In this document: positions 22,833 through 33,622 of the stretch, piece by piece
Layout: each line of letters starts with the position of its first letter
Position numbering within the stretch: position 1 is the stretch's first letter
NCBI GenBank assembly: GCA_030549205.1
Contig: JAUKTV010000003.1
Coordinates: 3,038,001 to 3,102,000, forward strand
Length of the DNA: 64,000 bases
DNA from: Apiosordaria backusii
Taxonomy: Eukaryota > Ascomycota > Sordariomycetes > Sordariales > Lasiosphaeriaceae
Direction: 5' to 3'
Made by a program: the position numbers and the translations under genes
The notes under the pieces: generated by a model
Told to the model about the DNA's origin: nothing
Database searches by the model: none
Seen by the model: the letters and a program-made list of their open reading frames with translations, nothing else

Positions 22833-24119
22833 ATGACCCTCAAAATCCAATCACACCGACCACCAGAGCCATTCGGTCCGGATTATAACGCAAGAAAGCC
22901 CCGCGGAGCTGTCCCGAGATGGTATCCTTCAGGAAACCGTATTCGAGTAGCACTTGACTTTCCTCCCGTCTCTACCCGCCCAGTCAAGAAGTTCAAGGAG
23001 CACACCCTCACCATCACTGGCGACAAGAACGCCTACAGATTCGACCCGGAGAACTATGACGGCGGCCCCCACGTGGTAACTTGCTACCTCGACAACAAGC
23101 CCTCAAAGGAATACATCGCCAAAATTTATGACGGCGTAGATTATCCCATGCGGGAAGACCCTTGGTGCGATGAGCGGAAATATATCGAATGTATGGACTG
23201 CATGTCGCGCGCCGACTGTGACTACTCCATCGAGGCACACGCCTACAAAGACTTGAAAGGCACGGCTGAAGGGGTTCTCGTCCCCAAGTTCAAGGGGTCC
23301 TGGACCTTTTCTCTCGAAACGGGTAGCTCATCCGAGCCTCGTCGCTGGGTGCGCATGATTCTACTAAAACTCGTGAAAGGAGGAACGGTGCAGGAAATGA
23401 TATCGCGAGGGGCACTACCTGACGAGTCGAAGCGGCTCTCGGTTCTTCGGCAGACTATCGAAGCCCACAACAAGCTTTGGTGGAATTCGAGGATTACTGT
23501 CAACAAAGTCTTTTGCATATCTCCAAAAGATGTCATCATCGGCAAGGACTGGAGCATAAAGCTGATTGGCTTCAGAAGGGCCAAGTTGTGGAGGTACACA
23601 ACATATCGGGCGCACCCCAAGGACTGTGACGGTCATCCAGAAAAGCCAGAGTCCCCAATCTCGCGATATTGGCCCTCTTCTCGTGAAGGGGAAAATTTTT
23701 TTGGCGAATACGGCACGTGGCGTGACTGGATTCCGAAGCCTTGGATCACTGACAAGAAACTGGCTGTCGAGTGGCTCGTCAACACGTTCGGCGACTCTCC
23801 CGACTATCGCCAGCCTGGACATGAATTTTTCGAGGGCTATGGCGTTAGGAAAAGTAGCCCGGCTACTCGCCTCTTGCTGGAGGATTTGAAACGAAGACTA
23901 AATATCAACTATGAAAATGATACGTTTGACAAAGAGAAGGACGCTGCTGTTGAAGATAAGGCCACTGTTGACAAAGAGGAGGACACTACCGACGAAGAGG
24001 AGGACACTACCGACGAAGAGTCGGATATTACCGACGAGGAAATGGACCCTGATAACGAAGATAACGACGACAATGGCCCCCCTTGTAAGAAGCAGCGGTT
24101 TTCAAGTCCTGAAGAATAA
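22833..24119 (+). CDS. Degenerate protein-kinase-like protein (probable pseudokinase)
   Basis: One exon, 428 residues. It resembles the fungus-specific kinase-like proteins found in accessory regions: YIAKIYDG supplies a Lys like that of subdomain II, PKFKGSWTF is the usual 'tolG'-like strand, and VRMILLKLVKGGTVQEMI is the hinge region. Where an active kinase has the HxD catalytic loop it reads NKVFCISPKDVIIG, and where it has LIDF it reads LIGF. Both key Asp residues are therefore absent. The C-terminus is acidic with three 7-residue repeats (EEDTTDE, 23976-24038) and a basic PCKKQRF near the end. It lies inside the GlcNAc cluster, between the regulator and the GH3 gene, where I would expect only pathway genes. 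The frame is intact, so the protein may still be made. Confidence 0.7.
   Translation: MTLKIQSHRPPEPFGPDYNARKPRGAVPRWYPSGNRIRVALDFPPVSTRPVKKFKEHTLTITGDKNAYRFDPENYDGGPHVVTCYLDNKPSKEYIAKIYDGVDYPMREDPWCDERKYIECMDCMSRADCDYSIEAHAYKDLKGTAEGVLVPKFKGSWTFSLETGSSSEPRRWVRMILLKLVKGGTVQEMISRGALPDESKRLSVLRQTIEAHNKLWWNSRITVNKVFCISPKDVIIGKDWSIKLIGFRRAKLWRYTTYRAHPKDCDGHPEKPESPISRYWPSSREGENFFGEYGTWRDWIPKPWITDKKLAVEWLVNTFGDSPDYRQPGHEFFEGYGVRKSSPATRLLLEDLKRRLNINYENDTFDKEKDAAVEDKATVDKEEDTTDEEEDTTDEESDITDEEMDPDNEDNDDNGPPCKKQRFSSPEE
23976..24038 (+). repeat. Three 21-nt coding repeats (EEDTTDE)
   Basis: Units at 23976-23996 and 23997-24017 are identical; the third, 24018-24038, has diverged. They lengthen the acidic tail of the kinase-like protein. 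Confidence 0.85.
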
Positions 24120-24939
24120 CTTGAAACTGAAGCCTAGGGTGATCCTCTGTTGACTTCCATACCTACCCCATAGTAAAGTTACTTGAGATATACCACAAAA
24201 ATTCAGCCACATCTATTATAAGTGCAAATACATCTACCCATAGCCATAATACACCAACCAAAGACCTAACACAATTTCTCGGGGAGCACGCTCCTCAGAT
24301 TATTTAGGTTCAGGGTCGCATGTGACCCCTAAAATCATGACGTACTCCAGGCAAGTTGCCCAACCTGGCTTGCCTACTCCAAATGCATAGTAGTCAAATC
24401 ACTATATCTTCAATATTAACCCAAGCAGGCCTGTCCCGTTGGGAACGTCGTCCTCAAACAAACCTCCAAAAGTCAGTGCCATGCCTAACCCTAGTCCCCA
24501 TTAGCCCCCCGAAAACGTTCCTCCTCTCCAGAAAAAGAAGAGGAACGAACTAATTACCTCTAATTTAGAGAAAAATTCCGGATTGAATCTTCCAGTTAAC
24601 ATATTTGTTGCAACAGCAGGGAGGATCTATGAGAAAGTAGGTACCTCAAGTGTTAGACTGCGGAAGAGAACCGTGAAGGGAAGAAAACGGCTCCTCGTAT
24701 AACAGCAGAGTTGCATTCAAGGTCATAGTTTTGAAGGTCGTTGTCCATGGTTTGGGCGTCGGCGCATGTATAGCACCTCACTACAGACAGACCTGACATG
24801 AAGTCATCTGATGAATTATGACATTGTGCAAACTAGGTAGAATACAAGAGAAGCCCCCAGATAGGTACCGCCCCTTTCATCACCTATCAAGCAAGATCCT
24901 GCCACTGCCAACCAGTCAGCATCAACTCAAAAAGACATC
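24120..24939. other. Intergenic, relatively AT-rich
   Basis: About 800 bp downstream of the kinase-like gene (+) and the GH3 gene (-). It is poorer in G+C than most of the window and shows no gene or transporter remnant that I can read. A possible last small exon of the GH3 gene falls at 24887-24904. Confidence 0.45.
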
Positions 24940-27914
24940 TCAAAGATCCAAGTTACTCACATTATCCACCGAATTAGTATACTCCTCAAATCCCTGAAGA
25001 ACCTCAAACCCCATCGCCAACAGCGGTTCATGAGCCTCCTCCTGAGCCCAACTGAGAACGCTCCGTCCCGATTTGTGTGCCTTGTTCTGCCGCAGCCCCA
25101 TAAGTGCAAGCCCCTGAATCACAAGATCCGCATTCGCCGTAGTATTGGGAGGAGACACAGTCGGCGCAATAATGCCGCCTATGAGCTCGTCCGCTGAAGA
25201 TTGCAAAGCTGGAATAAAGCTCGCAACTGGGCTCCCAGGACTGCAAATAATCACCGTTCCCACCAACAACCCCCTGTGGCATTTGGCTCTAACAACGCCA
25301 CAGGACTTGGTCTCTTGCAGCGCTAGCCGGTACAGCTCGAAAACCTCTGGGTTTGCATGCGTAGCGGCATGCGTGAGCACGCTTTCGGCATTTTCCAGTC
25401 CATGAATAAGATCAAAGCTGATATTGGCTCTCTGAATACTCTGAAGGAGCCCCTCCGGTGCGGCCCAGCTACTCAGGTCAGTAATCACCATGTTGGCGAG
25501 GCGCCGTGGGAACTGCAAGTCCCAGCCACTGTTGGCAAACCACGACTTGAGCCCACCGTCGTCTGTCGGGATCCCCAAGAACACACCAGGAAAACAGATA
25601 CCCAACTGGATTTTCGTGGTGTTCCTTTTCTGGATCAAAGCCCGAAGAGCTCGACGGTGCAGAGACCGCCCTATGGCAACATTGCGCTTGGTAGGGTCCA
25701 CGAAAATCGCTCCAATTATGCCCGTCCCTTGGGTGTGGTACGTTGCGCAGAATCCGTAAAGCGCTTGCGTGCTGCTGTTGCGCACGACAAAGTGTGACTC
25801 CTCAATGTTTGGATTGAAGATCTCAAACGAGTGGGCTGTAGTCGTGGTCAAAAACCGATGGTTTGGAGCGGCAGCGCGGGCGAGAGCACTCAAAAGGTCA
25901 TTAAGGCCATTCGCGTCCCGGTCTCGGTCGTAAGGCTCAACAAGCCAGTGCTGCCGTGACTTTACCGCCTTTCTGCTTTTTCTGAGGGTTCCCGGTAACG
26001 TTCCGCGTGCTCTCGAGTTTCCGCATAGCGCGCGTACCAGAGCCGCCATGGCCATTTCTGTAAAGTCAAAGGTGCAAATATAGGTCCCAATCGACTTATC
26101 CATGGCGAAGTCATATGGCGAGCTGACGGCTACCACAACCAGGGATTTCTTTTGGCCACTTGCTCGCAACATCGAACACATCATCGAGACATGCTTTGTG
26201 AAACCTGCTTGGTATAAGTTCCGGTTGGCATCAGCAGTCACAATGACGATGCACGATGCCCGATGTATGAGATTCTCGTGTACTTCTCCCTGTTAGCCAT
26301 AGATTCGTCCGGGCTACAGGGGATGGGGTAATTCACCTGGTCTGACACCATTTGCCGTGTAAGAAGTATGCAGCAGTTTGCCATGTCGAGCACGGGCAAG
26401 CGACCTCCCAAGTTCCCGAAATACGCCCTCGCCACTCATGATGACACCTCGATCCCGGTGTATCCATTTGTCATGCTCCGACGGCGCGCTATCGGACTTG
26501 TTCTTTGACTCGAGAATATTCTTGGTCAACGACGAGGCCGGCAAAGGCTTGACCAGAGGGGTGAGCAGGAGCAGTTCTTCTTCCTGATGCATTGACTCAT
26601 TCAGGGGCAGAAGCTTTTCGTTATCCCTAATAACTGTGATGGAGTCGTCATACGCCTTGATTGAGAGGTTGAGATGGCTTGGGTGAATTTTAGACAGTAG
26701 AGAAATCCCTGGTGGGTTCAAAGCTTTCGCCCACGAAGTGCACGCATTCTTCATTTTGAGAACACGCCGAAGGGAAGTGTAGATGCGCTCCTTGGTGAGA
26801 AGCTCGTTTTCCACACCCAGCTTGAGCCCAGCGATGGCTTCGAGCTGTACGTCGTAGGCACGGCACAACAGAACCAGGTCACACCCAGCTTCAACAGCCA
26901 TGACGGTCCCAGTTTTGACACCAATTTCGTTTCTCAGGGCCTCCATTTCCAAGCACTCTGAGATGGCAACACCTGCGAATCCGAGCTCGTTCCTGAGAAG
27001 GTCATCGACCACCTGGTCGGAGAGACAGGCATGGTTGACATTCATGGATGGGTTTGTAATGCCACAGCCGCCAACAAACATGGCGTCCAATTTGCCAGTA
27101 GCAATGGCATTCCTAAAGGGCACGAGAGCACTAAGAGACAACTCCTCCAAGGTTTGGGTGATGATGGGGATGTCCAGGCTTGACCCGAGAAAATCGAGAT
27201 TGCCGTAAGAAGGAAAGTGTTTTCCACAAGTTGCCAGGCCAGCATCCTTGTAGCCATTCATAGCCGCGATGCCATATTGTGAGACCTCTTGTGGATCATC
27301 GCCAACAGCGCGAACACCGAGCGGCTGGTAACGGGCGTTGGTCAGAACGTCAAGCACGGGTCCGAGAATGAGATTGACTCCCACGGCCGAGACCTCGGTG
27401 GCCGTGGCTTTGGCGACCTTGTATGCGAGCTCTGCATTTCCTGCTGCGGCCTGCCCCATGGCAGAGGGGAATTGACATATGTAGTCCTCATCGTACAGGC
27501 TATTAACACCGCCATTTTCTTGGTCCAAGGCAATCAGCAGTGGTTGAAGATGGCCGGCCTGGTGGGCAATGGTCTGGAGCTCCTGCACGAGCTTAGCTGT
27601 CTGGTGGGCAGCTGCATGGAAAGAGTCAGCATCCGTTGCATATTCACACTTGACAGAGGCTCAGTCAAAACACATTTGAGATTCTTTGCCGTCAAAAGAA
27701 TTGACCCGAGATGGTGTTCCTCAATGAGATGGCGGATTTGCGGAGTGACTTCGGTGCCATCCCATCCCATAATCACCATCTGGCCTATGGCCCTGGATGA
27801 TGGAAGCACTGTCAGCGAATGGGGCCCAGGAACGACAACATGGCAAAAGAAAGAGGGACGGTACCAGTCGAGATCTTGCCATAGTGGGTCTAAGTCACCG
27901 TCCAGCTTGACCAT
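24940..27914 (-). CDS. nag3: GH3 beta-N-acetylglucosaminidase fused to a GNAT-like domain
   Basis: Exons are approximately complement of 27865-27914, 27674-27792, 26337-27611 and 24940-26285, about 929 residues. Introns are 27793-27864 (72 bp, no stop), 27612-27673 and 26286-26336; the last junction has a second in-phase solution (26290-26346). A strong GTGAGT donor at 24960 could also move the end to 24887, giving ...VDNWQDLA. The GH3 barrel runs from MVIMGWDG through LLIALDQENGGV, LGPVLDV and GKHFPSYGNLDF to VAISECLEMEAL. The second GH3 domain ends near ARGTLPGTL. The C-terminal third is GNAT-like, with GAIFVDPTKRNVAIGRSLHRRAL resembling the acetyl-CoA motif. GH3-GNAT fusions are known from fungi. 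No signal peptide is visible, so it probably acts inside the cell, releasing GlcNAc from imported chitobiose. It shares an upstream region with the deacetylase gene. Confidence 0.9.
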
Positions 27915-28653
27915 ATTGCCGGTGCCAGTTGCCAGTGGGCTTTGGGGAACGGGATACGGGATGCGGCGGGGAGAATTGTCACGTTATGGAAGGCGACATG
28001 TTGGAGGATGGTTGGCTGTGGCCTGAAGAGCGCGAGCAGCCGGACGGGACGTGTAACCTACAACACTCAGCACCACACTGGCAAGCTCCTTCCAGCGGAG
28101 AGTACGCAGTGCTGCTGCTCCTGCTCCTGCTGTCACGCATCTCTCTCTCGAGCCAATCACGAGCAAGGCGATGTCTGAAAAGGGGGTATTAAACGGCTCG
28201 CTAACCCAAATAGGTAGGCAGCCGTTCAAGCTTTGGTTAGCTCCAAGCAGGAACGTTACATCTGCAAGGATTGAAGGTCCATACTGTGTATTTGATCATG
28301 GATGATATTATTCACACTTTTGAGAGTGCAACATGACCTGAGACACCATGAAACCACACCTGCTGTCATGACAGCAACAATACCGATAACCGGGCTCCAA
28401 TGCCGTCACCGTAGGTAACCACGGGGCCTTGCTTGCTTACCTCCGGAGCCGGTCGGTCTTCCCCTCCGCATACTGTCGGGTCGGCTGATCGGTGACATCC
28501 ATTGGGCAAGCACGACGTTGATAATGGGAGGCGGGCACATCAACACGGGTAGGTTTATGGCGTATGGACTGCCGCCAGGCATCAAAAACACTTTTCTAGT
28601 ATTCTTCAGCCAACATCCATTCAGCATCATCAGCCACCATAAAGGATAGCAAT
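27915..28653. promoter_or_regulatory. Divergent promoter region of GH3 and deacetylase genes
   Basis: 739 bp between two start codons facing apart, which would allow joint control of the two genes. I found no clear CRCAAA-type element here, unlike the other cluster intervals. Confidence 0.45.
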
Positions 28654-30082
28654 ATGTCTGCCTCCAGAGCCTTTCCGGCACACCCAACCGAGCACAGTCA
28701 ACCGTCTTCCAGTGGGCGAGGATGGGATGGGAGTGTAATCACCCAGTTTACCAACTGCCGCCTGCTCCGGCACGGGAATCTCATGTGGGGGGACCTCTGG
28801 ATAAACACCAACACTGGCCTAATCATTGAATACCCTGGGATACCGGCAGCTCGTATTATTGACCTTGGTGGATGTATTCTAGCCCCTGGTTTCATCGACT
28901 GCCAACTCAATGGCGCTTTCGGGTTTAATTTCTCAACTATCATGGACGACATGTCAGAATACGCTGGACTCCTGGACACAGTCAACGCAAAGCTTGTTCA
29001 AACAGGAGTAACGTCTTACCTCCCCACTCTAACAAGCCAACAGAATGAGGTCTATCACAAGGTTTGACGCAATCCACGACCCCAACCTTTCCTCCCCTCT
29101 GACAAGTCTGTAGGCCATTCCGTTTCTTGCTCCCAAGCCGCATCGAACCCTCGGTTCCTCATCCCTCGGTGCCCATCTCGAAGGCCCGTTCCTTAACTCT
29201 GACAAATGCGGAGTTCACGATGTTTCCGTTCTCCGGGTTGCCGAATCTTTCCATGATATCGAGAGTGTCTATAACATCGATAAGATACCCGCCGGCTGCA
29301 TCAAGATGGTTACTCTCGCTCCCGAAGTGGTCCTTCCTGGGTCTCAAATCATCGAAAAACTCAAACACGCTGGCATCGTGGTCTCACTAGGGCACACCAA
29401 AGCCTCCTACGATGTAGCCCTGAAAGCAGTCCGTTCTGGCGCATCAATGGTAACCCACTTGTTCAACGCTATGCCTCCCATTGGTCACCGCGAGGCCGAA
29501 CTCACCATCTCCAACATCATCATCCCAGTTCCCGGCACACCACTTCCCTACTTTGGCATCATCGCTGATGGAATTCACACGCATCCTTCCGCCGTCGTTC
29601 TCGCCCACTCGGTTCATCCCAATGGACTGATTCTTGTCACGGACGCGATGCATGTATTAGGTCTGCCAGATGGGACGTTCCCATGGCGAAATGGGACCCA
29701 ATCCCAGTCGAGCATCACCAAGACTGGATGGAGGGTAACGAAAACGAATGTAGCCAAGAATGGAGAGAAAAAGGAAGTATTGGCAGGGAGTGCGGTTACG
29801 CTGTTGGAATGCGTGAATAATTTCATAGGATGTATAGACAGACACGATCTCTCGGCAACGATGACCAGGCAACAATGGATCAGCAATCTCATTGCGATGG
29901 CGTTGAGGGCAGTGACGGAGACACCGGCAGATATGCTGGGGCTGGGCCACAAGATTGGATATCTGGAAGCGGGAAGGAATGCGGATTTGGTTATTCTTCA
30001 GGACGTCGCTACGCCATCCGGCGGCGTTGGGCTGACGCTAAAGTCGGTTTGGAAACACGGGGCAATGGTTCATACTTCTTAG
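28654..30082 (+). CDS. dac1: N-acetylglucosamine-6-phosphate deacetylase
   Basis: Hydrolyses GlcNAc-6-P to GlcN-6-P and acetate, the step before the deaminase. Exons 28654-29061 and 29114-30082, 458 residues; the 52-bp intron has GTTTGA and TGTAG ends and is in phase 0. NagA landmarks in order: LAPGFIDCQLNGAFGFNFS, GVTSYLPTL, the metal ligand motif GAHLEGPFLN, VSLGHTKASYD, MVTHLFNAM, IADGIHTHP, the catalytic Asp in LVTDAM, and the closing GRNADLVIL. The length is near that of other fungal enzymes. Residues 1-25 are Ser/Pro-rich and not obviously a targeting signal. It is divergent from the GH3-GNAT gene and forms the right border of the GlcNAc cluster. Confidence 0.96.
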
Positions 30083-31784
30083 GAGTGAGTCGGCTAGAGA
30101 AGGGTGCTCTTGGGGGGTGTCCGTGGCTATCAGCATAAACAACAGACTGACAAGACCTATGAGAGAGAGCAACCTGTTAGAAAGGAGAAGGCGACAGGAG
30201 AAGTATACATACCGAGTAGAGAGGTTGCACAACAGTACTTGATGGGGTGGGATCCGTTTCATTATTCATACTATTAGAAGGATCATCACCGTTAACGATG
30301 CCTACCTAGCGATACAATGAACAGCGTGTAGTTTATATTTCCCAGGCTGTCTGTCTTTCCGTCTCTCTCTCAAAAACTCAAGTCCTTCTATTTGTGGCAA
30401 TCTTCTTGCTTGCGGTGTTAGGCTTTTTCTGAAGACTCAGATACTATTCGTATTGCTCGAGACAAGGCATACCTATCACAATGTGATCATTTATTTTTTC
30501 CTCCAAAAGAAAGAAGGACCTCCCTATCGGAACTGTTACAACATCCCCTTTATTATATTCTTACCGGTTATCATTCCTCTGGTTCTTTTCCGTGTCCTTT
30601 TCTTTTTTACAACCAACACCGCCAGCATTTGTATCTCACACTCTATTGTTTATAAAACTAAAAGCACCTAACTGGCGCTGCCCTAACTGGGCAGGCTTGA
30701 GGAGTAAGTTTGGGAAAAGTCTGGAAACTAAAATAACTACATAGGTAGGTGACTCCACGTCGTTCCACGGCGTCTTTTTCTCATTATCAAAGGCAGGTAG
30801 GTAGGTAAGGTAGGATGGAATAACAGCGTGCGCGCGCCAAACCCCCCCCCCCCTCCACCCCTCCTTTCCAAACTCCCTCCCTCTTCCCTGAACTTCTTTT
30901 TTCTTTTCTTTTATCCTTCTTGTTTTTTCCCCACCTCTATTCATGACGATGATCATTTCACAATGTTTTGGGGTCTTCAATTTTACTACTTACTACGAAG
31001 AGGGGGGGGGGAGGGGCGAGTTCTCCTATCTATGTCCCCGGTGTCGTGTCCTTGGTGGTAGAAAAGACCGAAATCGTTCAACGGCGAGGTTTGGGGGGCT
31101 GGGTGGGGGGGCGCGGATTATAAGTGTTTATTTCTTGGGAGGTGCGGGAGGTTGTGCTGCTCGCTGTAACGGATGGATGGCATCGTGAGCTTGATGTCGT
31201 GAGATGTATCTGGAAAAAAAGTCTTGGTAGAACTTATAGTGGCTGCAAGCAGTCTGGTGGGCATGGAGCTTTCTGTTTAGTTGTTATATTATCTCTCAAC
31301 AACAAGAGCAAAAATGATCATACATCTCATTATCAAAATTAAAACGTCAAACCACACATAACAACAACAGAGAAGGAATAAACTTCAAACATCCTGTACC
31401 AAATCCACAAATAAATAATGAGATTCTCTTCAAGTCAAGATCCCCAAAATAGGAACTAAATAGCGCCTTTCCACCCATTCCATCTCCCCGAAATTTCAAC
31501 AAAAAAAGATCAAAATGAACGTGCCCCCTTTTTGGATTCAGTTGGCCCCGTCGGTGGTATAATATCTTGTAAAAACTCCTTTCCATGGTCCTGTAGACTT
31601 TCCCTTGCTTCCTTTCCTTTAAAAACCTTCCTCCCAATTTCCCGTCTTCCCCTTCTTCATTACGTCTGTCGTGATAGGTAAGTCAAACATGTTGTTGCCT
31701 CCCCATGTGTCGTAGACGGCTTTGTTCGTGTTGATGTTGTACAAACTTGTTGGTATACATCGGCAGTCGAATTAGTACCGAGAA
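30083..31784. other. Intergenic between convergent genes, about 1.7 kb
   Basis: Right edge of the GlcNAc cluster. Carries simple sequence: a C-run (30842-30853), TAGG repeats (about 30743-30753 and 30793-30812) and a G-run (about 31003-31012). No gene seen. Confidence 0.55.
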
Positions 31785-33622
31785 TCAATGCTTGGAAGCC
31801 GCTTCTTTCACAGCCGCCTCGAGGGTGGCCTTCCCTTCATCGTCTTTGCACAGATACTTTTCCATCACATGCTTGAAATCCTCCTCGGCCACAACAGCGC
31901 CGCCGCCAGAGCACTTTGCCTTCTTTTGCAGGTCCGAGCACAAGCCATCCAGATCGAAGTCGCCATTTTGCACCTTGGGACACGTTTGCAGTTTCTCCCT
32001 GTCATTGATTGTCAGTGGCTGAGTCACTGGAAGCGAAATGAAGCGGAGATGTTGCAAGAAACTCACCATATGCTGGTGCAGGTTAGTAGCTGGCCGCTGG
32101 GCGTGACTTGATCGGATTCTTTGGCGGCATCGATTTGGGCAAGGATGTTAGGCTTCGGTGCTGGCACTTCGGTAGTGACTGGGAGGTTATAAGGGGTGAG
32201 GAAGTCCGCTTCCAGGGCCTCATTGAAGAAACTGTCATCAAATCCATTGGACAGGATGCTCTCCTGTGGCTCGCGATAGTCTCCGAAAAGCTGGGGTTCG
32301 AACTGGAAGTCTGTCTGGGGCAGCCAGTTAAAGTCATTCACATCACCGAATTGGCCAAAATCTGCAGGTGCATTAGCACGTTGAATGGAAACTCTCAGAA
32401 TTGCATTGTGATTCTCACCCTGTGACGAGCCGTGAAATCCTGTTTGCTCCTCCCCAATAGTAGCTAATGTGTCCACGGGCTTGAAGCCCATTGGTGACTG
32501 AGTAAATGGTTCTGGGGACGTCCCGCAAGACGAGTTCGGTCCGCCCATATTGGAATTTGATGAGGCTGAAGGCGAACTCGTTGTTGTCGGACCGTTGAAG
32601 TTGAAATGGGAGTCCAGATTTTGCGAGCCTAAGCCGAGGGGGCTGTAAGTGCTCGAGTTGTTGGGGCTAAAGCTGTCCTTAGACTTATCCAAGGGGCTTA
32701 GTTGGTCCGAGTTGCTTCGCCTCGGTGGTATTGAGGACGTGGTCGAAGTCGAGGACTTCTTGGTATCATTCGTGACATTGGGACCCGGAAGAGTGCCAAA
32801 CTTTGGAAACTCGAACTGGAAGTTGACATCGTTCATGTTTTGAAGGAAAGGCGCGCCAAATGGCTTCATTGGCCCTTGGTAACTCGGCCGGCCGTTTGAG
32901 AGAGCCGACAACCGCTTCTTGTATTCGTTCAATTCGACCGTCATCTTGTCGACCTGCGCACGAAGAGCCGCCTTTTCCTTGTCATGTGATTCGGAGGCCT
33001 TCTCTAATTCCTCAACCTTGGTCTCAAGCTCTTTCAAATGTTTCTCCTTGCGCTCCCTGAAGGCCCGCTGGGCAGCGCGATTTTGTGCCTTGCGCTTCTG
33101 TTGCGAAACCGTTAGGATCTAGCGTGGCTGATGTTTAGAGCTTACGGTTTCATGAACACTTACAGAGCTGGGTTCTGTCGTCAATGGCTTTCTACCGGGC
33201 TTCTTGGCAACTTTGTCCTCACTCTCTCTCCTTTTTGGTTCTCGGGCATCTGCTTCATCATCGTCCGGGTGGCTTCGCTTGTCAGGAGACTCGGTGTCGT
33301 CGGGAGAGTCGGATTTCCCTCCGTCCGAAGTACCGGGCAAGGGTCCAATCATTTTGGGCTGGTTGGTATCGTTGAAGGAGAAGTCGAGGGTTGAATCGGC
33401 CCCAGTGAAGTCGTAGTCGTAATCAAAGTCGGGGCTGCCTTGGAAACTCCCGAGGTTGTCGGACCCTTGGAGCGGAGACCCATTGAACTGGAGAGGGGAC
33501 ATGTTGAGGCCTGAATTGGCCGGAGTATTGCCCTTGCGGTTCGAATTGAGAGCAGCATACAGTAGGTTCTGTTGTTGCGGAGTGAGGATGAAGTCCTGTA
33601 CTGGGTTGCGCGTCGACGTCAT
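31785..33622 (-). CDS. yap1: AP-1-like bZIP transcription factor (Yap1 type)
   Basis: Redox-sensing activator of oxidative-stress genes that shuttles between cytoplasm and nucleus. Exons are complement of 33164-33622, 32067-33097 and 31785-31998, 567 residues; introns 33098-33163 (GTAAGT...ACAG) and 31999-32066 (GTGAGT...ACAG). The ATG at 33622 gives the usual MTSTRNPVQDFILTPQQQ start; an in-frame ATG at 33733 would add 37 residues. The bZIP basic region KRKAQNRAAQRAFRERK starts at residue 154, followed by a leucine zipper. A lone Cys in SSCGTSPEP may mark the N-terminal Cys region. The C-terminal Cys-rich domain is complete: LLTCTSIWEKLQTCP, GLCSDLQKKAKC. The intron falls inside that domain, and splicing it restores the Cys spacing. 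Confidence 0.96.
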
